Below, piece by piece: positions 1 to 11,231 of a stretch of 64,000 bases of DNA. The notes beneath the pieces are model-generated. The model searched no databases and was not told where the DNA came from. It saw nothing but the letters and a program-made list of their open reading frames with translations. The stretch is taken from assembly GCA_910574455.1 (NCBI GenBank), contig CAJSYZ010000002.1, forward strand, positions 1,451,671 through 1,515,670, given 5' to 3'. Source of the stretch: Trichaptum fuscoviolaceum (lineage: Eukaryota; Basidiomycota; Agaricomycetes; Hymenochaetales; Trichaptaceae). The translations under genes and the position numbers were made by a program. Position 1 is the stretch's first letter; each line of letters starts with the position of its first letter.

Positions 1-2
1 AC

Positions 3-683
3 ACGGGTACCATGCAAGTGCCGCCGGTACTCACTGCAACCCGGGTCCGTCCGCGGTCCACCCTTAGGATTTCCATGGTCCCTACTAGGGACACTACTCT
101 TCCCAAGGGTCAGCGGACGACGTACACTCAGGAGGATCTGCTGGCCGAGTTCCACAGCAATCCCATCCTTAGCGACCTCCAGTACATTGTCCCCCCCCAT
201 TACACAGCACAATCGGATGCACTCGAGAAAGAGAAACTCGAGATTTGCCCGGTTATATTCACCTTTGCAGACAAGGAGAAAGGAGAAATACGCGAGAAGC
301 TCCTCAAAAAGCCGACCGTGTGGCTCTTCGGAATCCGACTCCGCCTATCCATCCCACCAATGCGCCCAGGCTTCTCTCAGTGCGACAGATGCCAGGCGCT
401 TGGTCATTCCAGCAGGGGCTGCAAGGCCCCCATCACATGTGCGTATTGCGCCGGCCCGCATGCCACTAAATATCACCGCTCGAAGTGCCCAACCTGCGCT
501 CAGGAAGCTGTTCCAGCTGGCACTCCATGCTCCCATCCCCGTCTCTGCGCTAACTGTCAGGGCCCCCATAGAGCCACCTCTGTGAAGTGCCCCCAGAGGC
601 GTAAGTATGCCCCTTCACCAAACGATGATGAGTCCGATTCAGACTCTGATTCGCCCGATGACACTATGGAGCAAGGAGAATGA
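3..683 (+). CDS. LINE ORF1 (Gag-like, CCHC zinc knuckles), 5' partial, copy A
   Basis: The frame is open from the window edge to the TGA at 681-683, so this is the C-terminal third of a protein that is 653 aa in copy C. Three cysteine-histidine knuckles lie near the end: CDRCQALGHSSRGC (CX2CX4HX4C), then a second around CAYCAGPHATKYH, then CANCQGPH. An acidic Asp/Ser tail follows. Such ORF1 proteins bind the element RNA in the ribonucleoprotein. The stop overlaps the ORF2 start as ATGA (680-683), which suggests termination-reinitiation. The internal ATG at 12 is not the true start; alignment to copy C shows the protein begins upstream of the window. Confidence 0.9.
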   Translation, partial: TGTMQVPPVLTATRVRPRSTLRISMVPTRDTTLPKGQRTTYTQEDLLAEFHSNPILSDLQYIVPPHYTAQSDALEKEKLEICPVIFTFADKEKGEIREKLLKKPTVWLFGIRLRLSIPPMRPGFSQCDRCQALGHSSRGCKAPITCAYCAGPHATKYHRSKCPTCAQEAVPAGTPCSHPRLCANCQGPHRATSVKCPQRRKYAPSPNDDESDSDSDSPDDTMEQGE

Positions 684-3600
684 TTGACACACTCCGTGTC
701 CTTCAGTGGAATGCTGCCCACTCATTAGCAGCAATTCATTCTCTTTTTCCTCTCCTTGCTAACAATCCCCGTCCCCCACACCTTCTACTTATCCAGGAAC
801 CGCCCTGGTACAAGATTGGTACCCAACCCTCATTGACTAACCCAGAGGGAGATGACGTCTTCAATGTCCCTTCTATTCCAGGTTACGTCCCCTGCCTCCC
901 ACCGGCCACCCGTCCGCGAGTGGTTACTTACGTTTCACGGTCCCTCCCAACACACTCATGGTCTATCGTCGGTGCAGCGTCACATGGCACTGATGTCCTG
1001 ACTATTGAGGTTCGCTCTACCCACACTGTCCGCCTCTGCAATTACTACGGTCAGCAGGCTCCAGAGCGCACCGCCCCAACCCCCACTTACCCAGGTGAGT
1101 CGTTTCTCTTCAATCTCACCCCGGCAATAGCCGCTTCCCTAACAATTGCTGGCGACTTCAATCGCCGGCATCGTTCCTGGTCAGAGTTGCCATGTTCCAA
1201 TGCCGAGTCAAACAGGGGGCAACCCTTGGATGACTTCTTCCGAGAGCATGGACATGAGCCTGCCCATCACCCAGATGTGGACACTCATCCGGGTAAAGAT
1301 GGGCCGCGTTGTCCGATCGATATGGTTTGGACTGCGCCCAACATCCCACCAGAGCAGGTGATGGATACCTTCACCAGCTCCCACTCCGCTCTCTCAGACC
1401 ACACCCTACTCACATGGGAGGTGCCAGTTGGACCGTTCGTCCACCTTCCACGGCCCCCCAGACTGTCTAATGATGACAGAGAGGCTTGGTGTGCTACGGC
1501 CTTCCCCTTGCTGCATGAGGCGTTCGCGCTTCCGGCGTCAGACAAGGCTGAACTAGATGCCAAAGCCAAAGCCATTCAATCTGCAATGGTGGCGGCGATG
1601 GAATCAATGACTAAACCCAGAAAGCGCTCCAAGACAGAGGTCCCATGGTGGTCCCCTGAGTGCTCATCCTCACTCGCGGCAATTAAGGACGCCCCTACCG
1701 CCCGTTTGCGCGCCGCTGCTAAACGCGCCTTCAAAGCCACCACCAGAGCAGCGCGTCGCGTGTTCTATGCAGAACAGGTCAAAGACGCCAATTCCACCAA
1801 TATCTGGAGCTGGGCCAAGCGCGGCCTCGGTATCCGCCCTACTCCTGTGCCTTCGCTGAGGAAACCAGACGGCACCTTCACCACCACTGAGCAGGAGAAA
1901 GCTGAGTTGTTTCATTCTACCTACTTTCCTCCTCCCCCTCCACTTCCAGCAGCGGGCCTACGCCCGCTGCCCCCACCTTCTGCAGCGGCGCCTCCAATAC
2001 TCATGAAAGAGCTTATGGACGCCCTGGCCGGCACTTCCAACTTGTCTGCTCCTGGCCCCTCGGGCGTTGGATACCGTCCCCTCAAATGGGTGATTGGATC
2101 CTTCGCTAAGGAGGTGCTATCTTTGTTCAACGACTGTCTGCGCTTGGGCCACCACCCAGCGTGCTGGCGGATAACGAAGGTAGTAATGCTCAGGAAGCCA
2201 AACAAGAAGGACCAATTTTCTCCTCGGTCCTACAGACCGATTACTCTTGAGGAGACCTTAGGGAAACTCCTTGAGAAGATCATTGCTAACCGTCTCCAGT
2301 TTCTGGCTAACACCCAGAACTGGCTTCCCCCAAACCAGTATGGCGGTCGTCAAGGGCACTCTGTCTACGACGCTGCCCAACGCCTCTTACAGATTGTGGA
2401 GAAAGCCCAGTCAGAAGACAAAGTGTGCTCTGTCCTAGCGGTGGACATACAAGGCTTCTTTGACTCGGTGCATCCACAACATCTCCACCACCGGCTCTTG
2501 GAGTTAGGTTGTTCGCCAGACATGGCGGACTGGTGCCTTTCTTTCATGACCGGGCGGGAGGCTGCTATCTCTTTCGATGGCACCACACTCCCTAGTGTCC
2601 GTAAACCGGATTTTGGGACGCCTCAGGGCTCCCCTGTCTCACCCATTCTCTCCACTCTTTTTGCAGCTATTGCGATTCAGCGGTTCCACCACCCTGACTG
2701 CGAGCTCCTGGCATACGTCGACGACCACATGATTGCCATCACTGGCACATCAGTCACCGCCAACTGCAGGAACTTAGTAGGCGCTTATCACCACCTCAAC
2801 TCAAACTTCAACGACATCAATCTCAACATCGAGACGCGAAGACCGAGCTCCTCCATTTCCACCCCCCTGGGCGTCGCCAAAGATATCGCGGCTGGGACTC
2901 CCGGGGCGTCCAACTCGACGAGGACACTCTCATTAAGCCCTCCATCCCACTTCGGTGGTTGGGGATCTGGTGGGATCCGGCCTTGTCTTTCAAACCCCAT
3001 GTTGAGCGCATGCGCTCCAAGGGCCTCTCCACACTCGCTGCCATTCGCCTGCTCGCCAACACAGAGCGTGGCATGTCCGCCCTCAACCTTCGCCAGCTCT
3101 ACTCAGCCTGCGTCAGAACAGTCCTCGCATGGGCTGCGCCGGTTTGGTACACTGGCACCCGCCAGAAGACCCTTGTGGCTCGTCTACAGGGCGTCCAAAA
3201 CACCGCTTGCAGGTGGATCCTTGGTGTTTACCGAGGCGCTTCACCGCTAAGCACCAATTATCTCTGCTCTATGCCCCCGTTTCAGTTTTATTTCAATTAT
3301 CTTAAAACTAATCATGCTCTTCGCCTTTGGCGCACTCCTCATTCTGTAGGTAGACGTGCTATTCCTGCAGCACAAAAACCACGCCTGTACTCTTCTTCGC
3401 TTGCCGACCGTGTCCCGATTGCCCAACAGGTCCCTGCGTACACACACTCTCCCTGGGAGGATCCACTTGCTTTTGCTGGAGGACGCCTCAAGTTTGCCAT
3501 CCCTGCCGGTCCCGTTGACACTGACACTCGCCAGGCGTTTGTCGCATCTGCCAACTCTCTGTGCACCACATCCTCCGTCCAGATCTTCACAGACGGCTCC

Positions 3601-4686
3601 AGACTCGAGCACAAGTCTGGCTCAGCAATTGTCGCTATGCGCGGTCATCATCGCTTGGGCTTCAGACACTGCGCTTCCCCCAAAATCGCCACTGCCACTG
3701 ACGCTGAGATCTTCTCCCTTGCGTCTGCTCCAGCTTGGGCCGCCTCTCACTTCGGCCGCCACCTCCTGGAAGTGGAGTCCATCGTCTTCATGTCAGACTC
3801 GCTAACCGCCCTTCGCCTTGTCCGCGACTGGCCATCAGCACCTGGCGCCCACTTACTACTCGCTTGGAAAGCAGGCATCACCAACCTGCTAGACATTCAC
3901 CCCAACCTCAAAATCGAGTTTCACTGGTGCCCGGGTCACTCAGGCGTCCCAGGAAACGAATGGGCTGATGAAGAGGCAAAGAAAGCCACAGAACTGCCAC
4001 CCTCATCTTCCCTTCCTTCGATATCCGCCCTCCGCGAGCAGAACACCCTTAACGCCCAGAAGCAATGGGAGGACCACCTCGCCCACGCCACTGCCTCCAC
4101 TGCCGACAAGTACTTGGCAATCACAGGCCCACCAAAACGTCGTCCGCGCGCACTCATGGAGATGTCGGACACCTACCCCCGCGCTGAGATTTCAGCAGTT
4201 GCTCAAGTTCTCTGCTGCGCTGGCCCCTTCGGGGCGTACTGGATGCGCATGAGCCCAGAATATAGGCGCAGAAACGGCCTGATCACCTACTGTCGTTGGC
4301 ACAATCACCCCCCTTGGCCTGCCCAGACCGCCGCCCACATACTTGGTGGCTGCGAGACTTTCCGCCCTTGGATTGGTAAGGTCTGGCCTAAAGGCACCCC
4401 ACTCCCAGCCCACCACACAGAGTGGGCAGACGAACCCCTCATCGACGTGATTCGCAAGTGGCTTAAGTTCACTAGGCATCTCGACCGCCCCACTCAGCGC
4501 ACCTCAGCTGCCATCCGCCTTGCATTTGCGATGATGGAGCTAGATGGCCTCCCAACCGACCAGGACATGGACCTGACGACCCTTCGTGTGTACGTACGGC
4601 GCGCCCTTGGACCACGCACTCAGGACACGGACCCGGATCTTTATGATTTTAACGGTCACGTTTCAGACCCTCCTCTTGATCTTTGA
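680..4686 (+). pseudogene. LINE ORF2 (endonuclease-RT-RNase H), frameshifted, copy A
   Basis: Polyprotein that nicks the target and reverse-transcribes the element RNA. An APE-like endonuclease lies at the N-terminus (LLIQEPPW with the catalytic Glu, AGDFNRRHRSW, ALSDHTLL). RT follows, with FGTPQGSPVSP and the catalytic box AYVDDHM. Then comes RNase H with FTDGS, DAEIFS, SDSLTA and the GNEWADEEA end motif, so all four acidic residues are present. A C-terminal HX4C cluster (HILGGC) resembles LINE CCHC tails. A one-base deletion near 2835 (GAGACGCG against GAGACCGCG in copy C) shifts the frame after the RT core; the second frame resumes and runs to 4686. Repaired length would match copy C at about 1335 aa. 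As read, it cannot give a full protein. Confidence 0.93.
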
Positions 4687-5020
4687 TGCAACTTACTTCT
4701 TTTATGTATGAGGCACCAGCGATCCCAGACAGAACGGTGCTTTACCCAGGTTAACGCCCAGGTACTGTGCCCGGACGCGCCCTCTTTTCTAAACTCCGTC
4801 TGTGCTTGTAGTGTAGGTTCACCTGCGCCTTGACATGGGCGTGGTGATATGTAAACCAATCTCTCCTCTTCCTCTTCCCTTCTTTAATAGGCGGTGCGCC
4901 CACTTAGCCGCCACCTTCGGTGGCGGGCACCTCCCGCCCAGTTTCGTAGTTTACCTCGATGACGGGCGCCTCCGTCGTAGATAGGTCATGTACTTAGCTA
5001 TGCTGCAGGAATAATAAAGC

Positions 5021-5021
<1 letters not shown>
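4687..5021 (+). promoter_or_regulatory. LINE 3' UTR with two competing hairpins and poly(A) signal
   Basis: Noncoding tail between the ORF2 stop and the A tract. A strong stem pairs CCGCCACC (4908-4915) with GGTGGCGG (4919-4926) around a TTC loop. A second stem pairs GGCGGG (4922-4927) with CCCGCC (4933-4938). They share 4922-4926 and cannot form together. The same block recurs in copies B, C, G, I and L; in L a base change lengthens the second stem to GGCGGGC/GCCCGCC. A role in RT recognition of the 3' end is inference from other LINEs. AATAAA lies 4 nt before the A tract. Confidence 0.75.
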
Positions 5022-5052
<31 letters not shown>

Positions 5053-5054
<2 letters not shown>

Positions 5055-5443
5055 TGACGTCTTCAATGTCCCTTCTATTCCAGGTTACGTCCCCTGCCTC
5101 CCACCGGCCACCCGTCCGCGAGTGGTTACTTACGTTTCACGGTCCCTCCCAACACACTCATGGTCTATCGTCGGTGCAGCGTCACATGGCACTGATGTCC
5201 TGACTATTGAGGTTTGCTCTACCCACACTGTCCGCCTCTGCAATTACTACGGTCAGCAGGCTCCAGAGCGCACCGCCCCAACCCCCACTTACCCAGGTGA
5301 GTCGTTTCTCTTCAATCTCACCCCGGCAATAGCCGCTTCCCTAACGATTGCTGGCGACTTCAATCGCCGGCATCGTTCCTGGTCAGAGTTGCCATGTTCC
5401 AATGCCGAGTCAAACAGGGGGCAACCCTTGGATGACTTCTTCC
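5053..5443 (+). mobile_element. LINE copy D, left part (ORF2 endonuclease fragment)
   Basis: LINE family 1 sequence in the + orientation, entering at codons for DDVFNVPSIPG of the endonuclease and running to DDFF, matching copy A from about base 850 to 1240. It ends where the poly(T) of antisense copy B starts. The frame is open through the whole fragment. Its continuation is at 8921-10497, so D was one piece before B inserted. Confidence 0.9.
5431..5443 (+). repeat. Target-site duplication of LINE B, left copy
   Basis: GATGACTTCTTCC lies directly before the poly(T) of copy B and is repeated exactly at 8921-8933 after the 5' end of copy B. In uninterrupted copies (A, C) the motif occurs once. 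It is the clearest target duplication of any LINE here. Confidence 0.93.
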
Positions 5444-8400
5444 TTTTTTTTTTTTTTTTTTTTTTTTTTTGGCTTTATTATTCCTGCAGCATAGCTAAGT
5501 ACATGACCTATCTACGACGGAGGCGCCCGTCATCGAGGTAAACTACGAAACTGGGCGGGAGGTGCCCGCCACCGAAGGTGGCGGCTAAGTGGGCGCACCG
5601 CCTATTAAAGAAGGGGAGAGGAGGAGGAGAGATTGGTTTACATATCACCACGCCCATGTCAAGGCGCAGGTGAACCTACACTACAAGCACAAACGAAGTT
5701 TAGAAAAGAGGGCGCGTCCGGGCACAGTACCTGGGCGTTAACCTGGGTAAAGCACCGTTCTGTCTGGGATCGCTGGTGCCTCATACATAAAAAGGAGTAG
5801 GTTGCATCAAAGATCAAGAGGGGGGTCTGAAACGTGACCGTTAAAATCATAAAGATCCGGGTCCGTGTCCTGAGTGCGTGGTCCAAGGGCGCGCCGTACG
5901 TACACACGAAGGGTCGTCAGGTCCATGTCCTGGTCGGTTGGGAGGCCATCTAGCTCCATCATCGCAAATGCAAGGCGGATGGCAGCTGAGGTGCGCTGAG
6001 TGGGGCGGTCGAGATGCCTAGTGAACTTAAGCCACTTGCGAATCACGTCGATGAGGGGTTCGTCTGCCCACTCTGTGTGGTGGGCTGGGAGTGGGGTGCC
6101 TTTAGGCCAGACCTTACCAATCCAAGGGCGGAAAGTCTCGCAGCCACCAAGTATGTGGGCGGCGGTCTGGGCAGGCCAAGGGGGGTGATTGTGCCAACGA
6201 CAGTAGGTGATCAGGCCGTTTCTGCGCCTATATTCTGGGCTCATGCGCATCCAGTACGCCCCGAAGGGGCCAGCGCAGCAGAGAACTTGAGCAACTGCTG
6301 AAATCTCAGCGCGGGGGTAGGTGTCCGACATCTCCATGAGTGCGCGCGGACGACGTTTTGGTGGGCCTGTGATTGCCAAGTACTTGTCGGCAGTTGAGGC
6401 AGTAGCATGGGCGAGGTGAGCCTCCCATTGCTTCTGGGCGTTGAGGGTGTTCTGCTCGCGGAGGGCGGATATCGAAGGAAGGGAAGATGAGGGTGGCAGT
6501 TCTGTGGCTTTCTTTGCCTCTTCATCAGCCCATTCGTTTCCTGGGACGCCTGAGTGACCCGGGCACCAGTGAAACTCGATTTTGAGATTGGGGTGAATGT
6601 CCAGCAGGTTGGTGATGCCTGCTTTCCAAGCGCGTAGTAGGTGGGCGCCAGGTGCTGAGGGCCAGTCACGGACAAGGCGAAGGGCGGTTAGCGAGTCTGA
6701 CATGAAGACGATGGACTCCACTTCCAGGAGGTGGCGGCCGAAGTGAGAGGCGGCCCAAGCTGGAGCAGACACAAGGGAGAAGATCTCAGCGTCAGTGGCA
6801 GTGGCGATTTTGGGGGAAGCGCAATGTCTAAAGCCCAGGCGATGTTGACCGCGCATGGCGACAATAGCTGAGCCAGACTTGTGCTCGAGTCTGGAGCCGT
6901 CCGTGAAGATCTGGACGGAGGTTGTGGTGCACAGAGAGTTGGCAGATGCGACAAACGCCTGGCGAGTGTCAGTGTCAACGGGACCGGCAGGGATGGCAAA
7001 CTTGAGGCGTCCTCCAGCAAAAGCAAGTGGATCCTCCCAGGGAGAGTGTGTGTACGCAGGGACCTGTTGGGCAATCGGGACACGGTCGGCAAGCGAAGAA
7101 GAGTACAGGCGTGGTTTTTGTGCTGCAGGAATAGCACGTCTACCTACAGAATGTGGAGTGCGCCAAAGGCGAAGAGCATGATTAGTTTTAAGATAATTGA
7201 AATAAAACTGAAACGGGGGCATAGAGCAAAGGTAATTGGTGCTTAGCGGTGAAGCGCCTCGGTAAACACCAAGGATCCACCTGCAAGCGGTGTTTTGGAC
7301 GCCCTGTAGACGAGCCACGAGGGTCTTCTGGCGGGTGCCAGTGTACCAAACCGGCGCAGCCCATGCGAGGACTGTTCTGACGCAGGCTGAGTAAAGCTGG
7401 CGAAGGTTGAGGGCGGACATGCCTCGCTCTGTGTTGGCGAGCAGGCGAATGGCAGCGAGTGTTGAGAGGCCCTTGGAGCGCATGCGCTCAACATGGGGTT
7501 TGAAAGACAAGGCCGGATCCCACCAGATCCCCAACCACCGAAGTGGGATGGAGGGCTTAATGAGAGTGTCCTCGTGAGTTGGACGCCCCGGGAGTCCCAG
7601 CCGCGATATCTGTGGCGACGCCCAGGGGGGTGGAAATGGAGGAGCTCGGTCTTCGCGGTCTCGATGTTGAGATTGATGTCGTTGAAGTTCGAGTTGAGGT
7701 GGTGATAAGCGCCTACTAAGTTCCTGCAGTTGGCGGTGACTGATGAGCCAGTGATGGCAATCATGTGGTCGTCGACGTATGCTAGGAGCTCGCAGTCAGG
7801 GTGGCGGAACCGCTGAATCGCAATAGCTGCAAAAAGAGTGGAGAGAATGGGTGAGACAGGGGAGCCCTGAGGCGTCCCAAAATCCGGTTTGAGGACGCTA
7901 GGGAGTGTGGTGCCATCAAAAGAGATAGCAGCCTCCCGCCCGGTCATGAAAGAAAGGCACCAGTCCGCCATGTCTGGCGAACAGCCTAACTCCAAGAGCC
8001 GGTGGTGGAGATGTTGTGGATGAACCGAGTCAAAGAAGCCTTGTATGTCCACCGCTAGGACAGAACACACTTTGTCTTCCGACTGGGCTTTCTCCACAAT
8101 CTGTAAAAGGCGTTGGGCGGCATCATAGACAGAATGCCCTTGACGCCCGCCATACTGGTTTGGGGGAAGCCAGTTCTGGGTGTTAGCCAGAAACTGGAGA
8201 CGGTTAGCAAGAATCTTCTCAAGGAGTTTCCCTAAGGTCTCCTCAAGAGTAATCGGTCTGTAAGACCGAGGAGAGAATTGGTCCTTCTTGTTTGGCTTCC
8301 TGAGCATTACTACCTTTGTTATCCGCCAGCACGCTGGGTGGTGGCCCAAGCGCAGACAGTCGTTGAACAAAGATAGCACCTCCTTAGCGAAGGATCCAAT

Positions 8401-8920
8401 CACCCATTTGAGGGGACGGTATCCGACGCCCGAGGGGCCAGGAGCAGACAAGTTGGAGGTGCCGGCCAGGGCGTCCATAAGCTCTTTCATGAGTATGGGA
8501 GGCGCCGCTGCAGAAGGTGGGGGCAGCGGGCGTAAGCCCGCTGCTGGAAGTGGTGGGGGAGGAGGAAAGTAGGTAGAATGAAACAACTCAGCTTTCTCCT
8601 GCTCAGTAGTGGTGAAGGTGCCGTCTGGTTTCCTCAGCGATGGCACAGGAGTGGGACGGATGCCAAGGCCACGCTTGGCCCAGCTCCAGATGTTGGTGGA
8701 ATTGGCGTCTTTGACCTGTTCTGCATAGAACACGCGATGCGCTGCTCTGGTGGTGGCTTTGAAGGCGCGTTTAGCAGCGGCGCGCAAACGGGCGGTAGGG
8801 GCGTCCTTAATTGCCGCGAGTGAGGATGAGCACTCAGGGGACCACCAGGGGACCTCTGTCTTGGAGCGCTTTCTGGGTTTAGTCATTGATTCCATCGCCG
8901 CCACCATTGCAGATTGGATG
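5444..8920 (-). mobile_element. LINE copy B, 5'-truncated, inserted antisense in LINE D
   Basis: Reads leftward. On the + strand it starts with 27 T (5444-5470, its A tail), followed by the complement of the 3' UTR, the RNase H and RT regions, and stops abruptly at the codons for QSAMVAAM just after the endonuclease domain. Truncation at the 5' end plus the flanking 13-bp duplication are the standard marks of target-primed reverse transcription. It lacks ORF1 and the endonuclease, so it is dead on arrival. Confidence 0.95.
5807..8920 (-). pseudogene. LINE ORF2 fragment (RT-RNase H), frameshifted, copy B
   Basis: Covers the linker, RT (FGTPQGSPVSP, AYVDDHM) and RNase H (FTDGS, SDSLTA, GNEWADEEA) and ends with the usual TGA at 5807-5809. 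One base is missing near 7575 (CTCGTGAG where other copies have CTCGTCGAG), which breaks the frame between RT and RNase H. The endonuclease is absent because of the 5' truncation. Confidence 0.92.
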
Positions 8921-8933
8921 GATGACTTCTTCC
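8921..8933 (+). repeat. Target-site duplication of LINE B, right copy
   Basis: Second copy of GATGACTTCTTCC. A further G just before each copy may belong to the duplication or to microhomology at the 5' junction. Confidence 0.93.
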
Positions 8934-10497
8934 GAGAGCATGGACATGAGCCTGCCCATCACCCAGATGTGGACACTCGTCCGGGTAAAGATGGGCCGCG
9001 TTGTCCGATCGATATGGTTTGGACTGCGCCCAACATCCCACCAGAGCAGGTGATGGATACCTTCACCAGCTCCCACTCCGCTCTCTCAGACCACACCCTA
9101 CTCACATGGGAGGTGCCAGTTGGACCGTTCGTCCACCTTCCACGGCCCCCCAGACTGTCTAATGATGACAGAGAGGCTTGGTGTGCTACTGCCTTCCCCT
9201 TGCTGCATGAGGCGTTTGCGCTTCCTGCGTCAGACAAGGCTGAACTAGATGCCAAAGCCAAAGCCATTCAATCTGCAATGGTGGCGGCGATGGAGTCCAT
9301 GACTAAACCCAGAAAGCGCTCCAAGACAGAGGTCCCATGGTGGTCCCCTGAGTGCTCATCCTCACTCGCGGCAATTAAGGACGCCCCTACCGCCCGTTTG
9401 CGCGCCGCTGCTAAACGCGCCTTCAAAGCCACCACCAGAGCAGCGCATCGCGTGTTCTATGCAGAACAGGTCAAAGACGCCAATTCCACCAACATCTGGA
9501 GCTGGGCCAAGCGTGGCCTTGGCATCCGTCCCACTCCTGTGCCATCGCTGAGGAAACCAGACGGCACCTTCACCACCACTGAGCAGGAGAAAGCTGAGTT
9601 GTTCCATTCTACCTACTTTCCTCCTCCCCCACCACTTCCAGCAGCGGGCTTACGCCCGCTGCCCCCACCTTCTGCAGCGGCGCCTCCCATACTCATGAAA
9701 GAGCTTATGGACGCCCTGGCCGGCACCTCCAACTTGTCTGCTCCTGGCCCCTCGGGCGTTGGATACCGTCCCCTCAAATGGGTGATTGGATCCTTCGCTA
9801 AAGAGGTGCTATCTTTGTTCAACGACTGTCTGCGCTTGGGCCACCACCCAGCGTGCTGGCGGATAACGAAGGTAGTAATGCTCAGGAAGCCAAACAAGAA
9901 GGACCAATTTTCTCCTCGGTCCTACAGACCGATTACTCTTGAGGAGACCTTAGGGAAACTCCTTGAGAAGATCATTGCTAACCGTCTCCAGTTTCTGGCT
10001 AACACCCAGAACTGGCTTCCCCCAAACCAGTATGGCGGTCGTCAAGGGCACTCTGTCTACGACGCTGCCCAACGCCTTTTACAGATTGTGGAGAAAGCCC
10101 AGTCGGAAGACAAAGTGTGTTCTGTCCTAGCGGTGGACATACAAGGCTTCTTTGACTCGGTGCATCCACAACATCTCCACCACCGGCTCTTGGAGTTAGG
10201 TTGTTCGCCAGACATGGCGGACTGGTGCCTTTCTTTCATGACCGGGCGGGAGGCTGCTATCTCTTTCGATGGCACCACACTCCCTAGTGTCCGTAAACCG
10301 GACTTTGGGACGCCTCAGGGCTCCCCAGTCTCACCCATTCTCTCCACTCTTTTTGCAGCTATTGCGATTCAGCGGTTCCACCACCCTGACTGCGAGCTCC
10401 TGGCATACGTTGACGACCACATGATTGCCATCACTGGCACATCAGTCACCGCCAACTGCAGGAACTTAGTAGGCGCTTATCACCACCTCAACTCGAA
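8921..10497 (+). pseudogene. LINE copy D, right part (ORF2 endonuclease end and RT)
   Basis: Resumes the endonuclease at DDFFREHGHEP and continues in one open frame through SDHTLL and the RT core (FGTPQGSPVSP, AYVDDHM) to about 10497, where LINE similarity stops after AYHHLNSN. From 10498 the sequence jumps into ORF1 of another copy. RNase H and the 3' end are missing. An apparent 589-aa frame starting at 8750 is an accident: its first 57 codons are the antisense end of copy B. Confidence 0.9.
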
Positions 10498-10946
10498 CTG
10501 GAACATGAGATGGCACTAATACATGGCATGTACCATCTCTGGGACACCCTCTCTGACAAGCTCACGGCCAACTTCGCTGACCTGAGCAAGACCCCCCACG
10601 AGCGAATGATGTTGAACGCCAGCACACTAGGTGGACTGTATGCAGCAACCTACACAATGCTGTCGACACTTGTGGATGGGAAGGATGCTAACCCCAATGT
10701 CAAAGAGTATGCTGACCTGGCGGCAGCTGCCTTCCAACAACACCACGCCGAAACCGGCGTCCCACTCCCCCCACCATTTGTACCCCCTTCCACCCCAGAC
10801 GACGAACCAGCATCTAGCAAGAGCATGGCCACTATGAACAAGGCTCTTGGACAGCTGATCAAGGAAGTCCGCGTTGTGCAGAAGCAGAATGCAGGCATCA
10901 GTAAGTTGAACAGCGATGTTGGCACCCTCTCCAGACAGGTGCAGAC
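10498..10946 (+). pseudogene. LINE ORF1 fragment F, left part
   Basis: Middle part of a family 1 ORF1, from the helical region (HGMYHLWDTLSD) through a predicted coiled-coil-like stretch (KALGQLIKEVRVVQKQNA) to LSRQVQT. It is interrupted by the copia LTR at 10947. The join to LINE D at 10497/10498 puts ORF1 after ORF2 on the same strand, so this is not the natural order of one element but two truncated pieces joined. Confidence 0.88.
10942..10946 (+). repeat. Copia target-site duplication, left copy (CAGAC)
   Basis: CAGAC precedes the left LTR and recurs at 16751-16755 after the right LTR. The uninterrupted ORF1 of copy C has GCAGACTCTACTC once, which confirms the 5-bp duplication. Confidence 0.95.
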
Positions 10947-11208
10947 TGTAAACGGCACACTTCTCAGACAGAGTCTGCAGTGATAGTGTAAGTGCTATAT
11001 TCTAAATCTAACATACAATAATTACATACCTGCAGTGATAGTGTAAGTGCTAAAGGTGCACAGGGACGTATCACTGCAGTATATATGTTACTTTCTTAGG
11101 GGGTTAAATGTTCCCACGCTAGTGTACTAAGAGTCCATGAATGAAGTAATGAATAAATGTAAAGAACAATAAGAAGAGATAAATAGAGAGGAATAAGTCA
11201 CTTCAACA
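10947..11208 (-). repeat. Copia 3' LTR (262 bp)
   Basis: On the + strand it begins TGTAAACGG and ends CTTCAACA. It contains a short internal direct repeat, CTGCAGTGATAGTGTAAGTG (about 10976-10995 and 11032-11051). It matches the right LTR over its full length by eye. Confidence 0.96.
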
Positions 11209-11222
11209 CTCCCCCCTGACCG
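11209..11222 (-). promoter_or_regulatory. Copia polypurine tract
   Basis: On the sense strand GGTCAGGGGGGAG directly precedes the 3' LTR. This is the expected place and composition for the plus-strand primer. Confidence 0.85.
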
Positions 11223-11231
11223 AAGTCATCT

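Larger units (their letters stand above)
1..5052 (+). mobile_element. LINE copy A (Tad1/I-like, family 1), 5' end outside window
   Basis: This is a non-LTR retrotransposon copy reading rightward. It holds the C-terminal part of ORF1, a complete-length but frameshifted ORF2, a 3' UTR of about 335 nt, the poly(A) signal AATAAA at 5013-5018 and a pure 31-nt A tail (5022-5052). The domain set (CCHC ORF1; endonuclease, RT and RNase H in ORF2) fits the Tad1/I group of fungal LINEs. Right of the tail the sequence enters LINE D in the middle of its endonuclease domain, so A seems to have inserted in LINE DNA at GATGACGTC. The left flank is outside the window and no target duplication can be checked. 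Confidence 0.95.

Noticed and set aside
8750..8920. N-terminal part of a 589-codon frame running into LINE D
   Set aside because: It is antisense LINE B sequence that happens to be open across the insertion joint; the real LINE D part starts at 8921.
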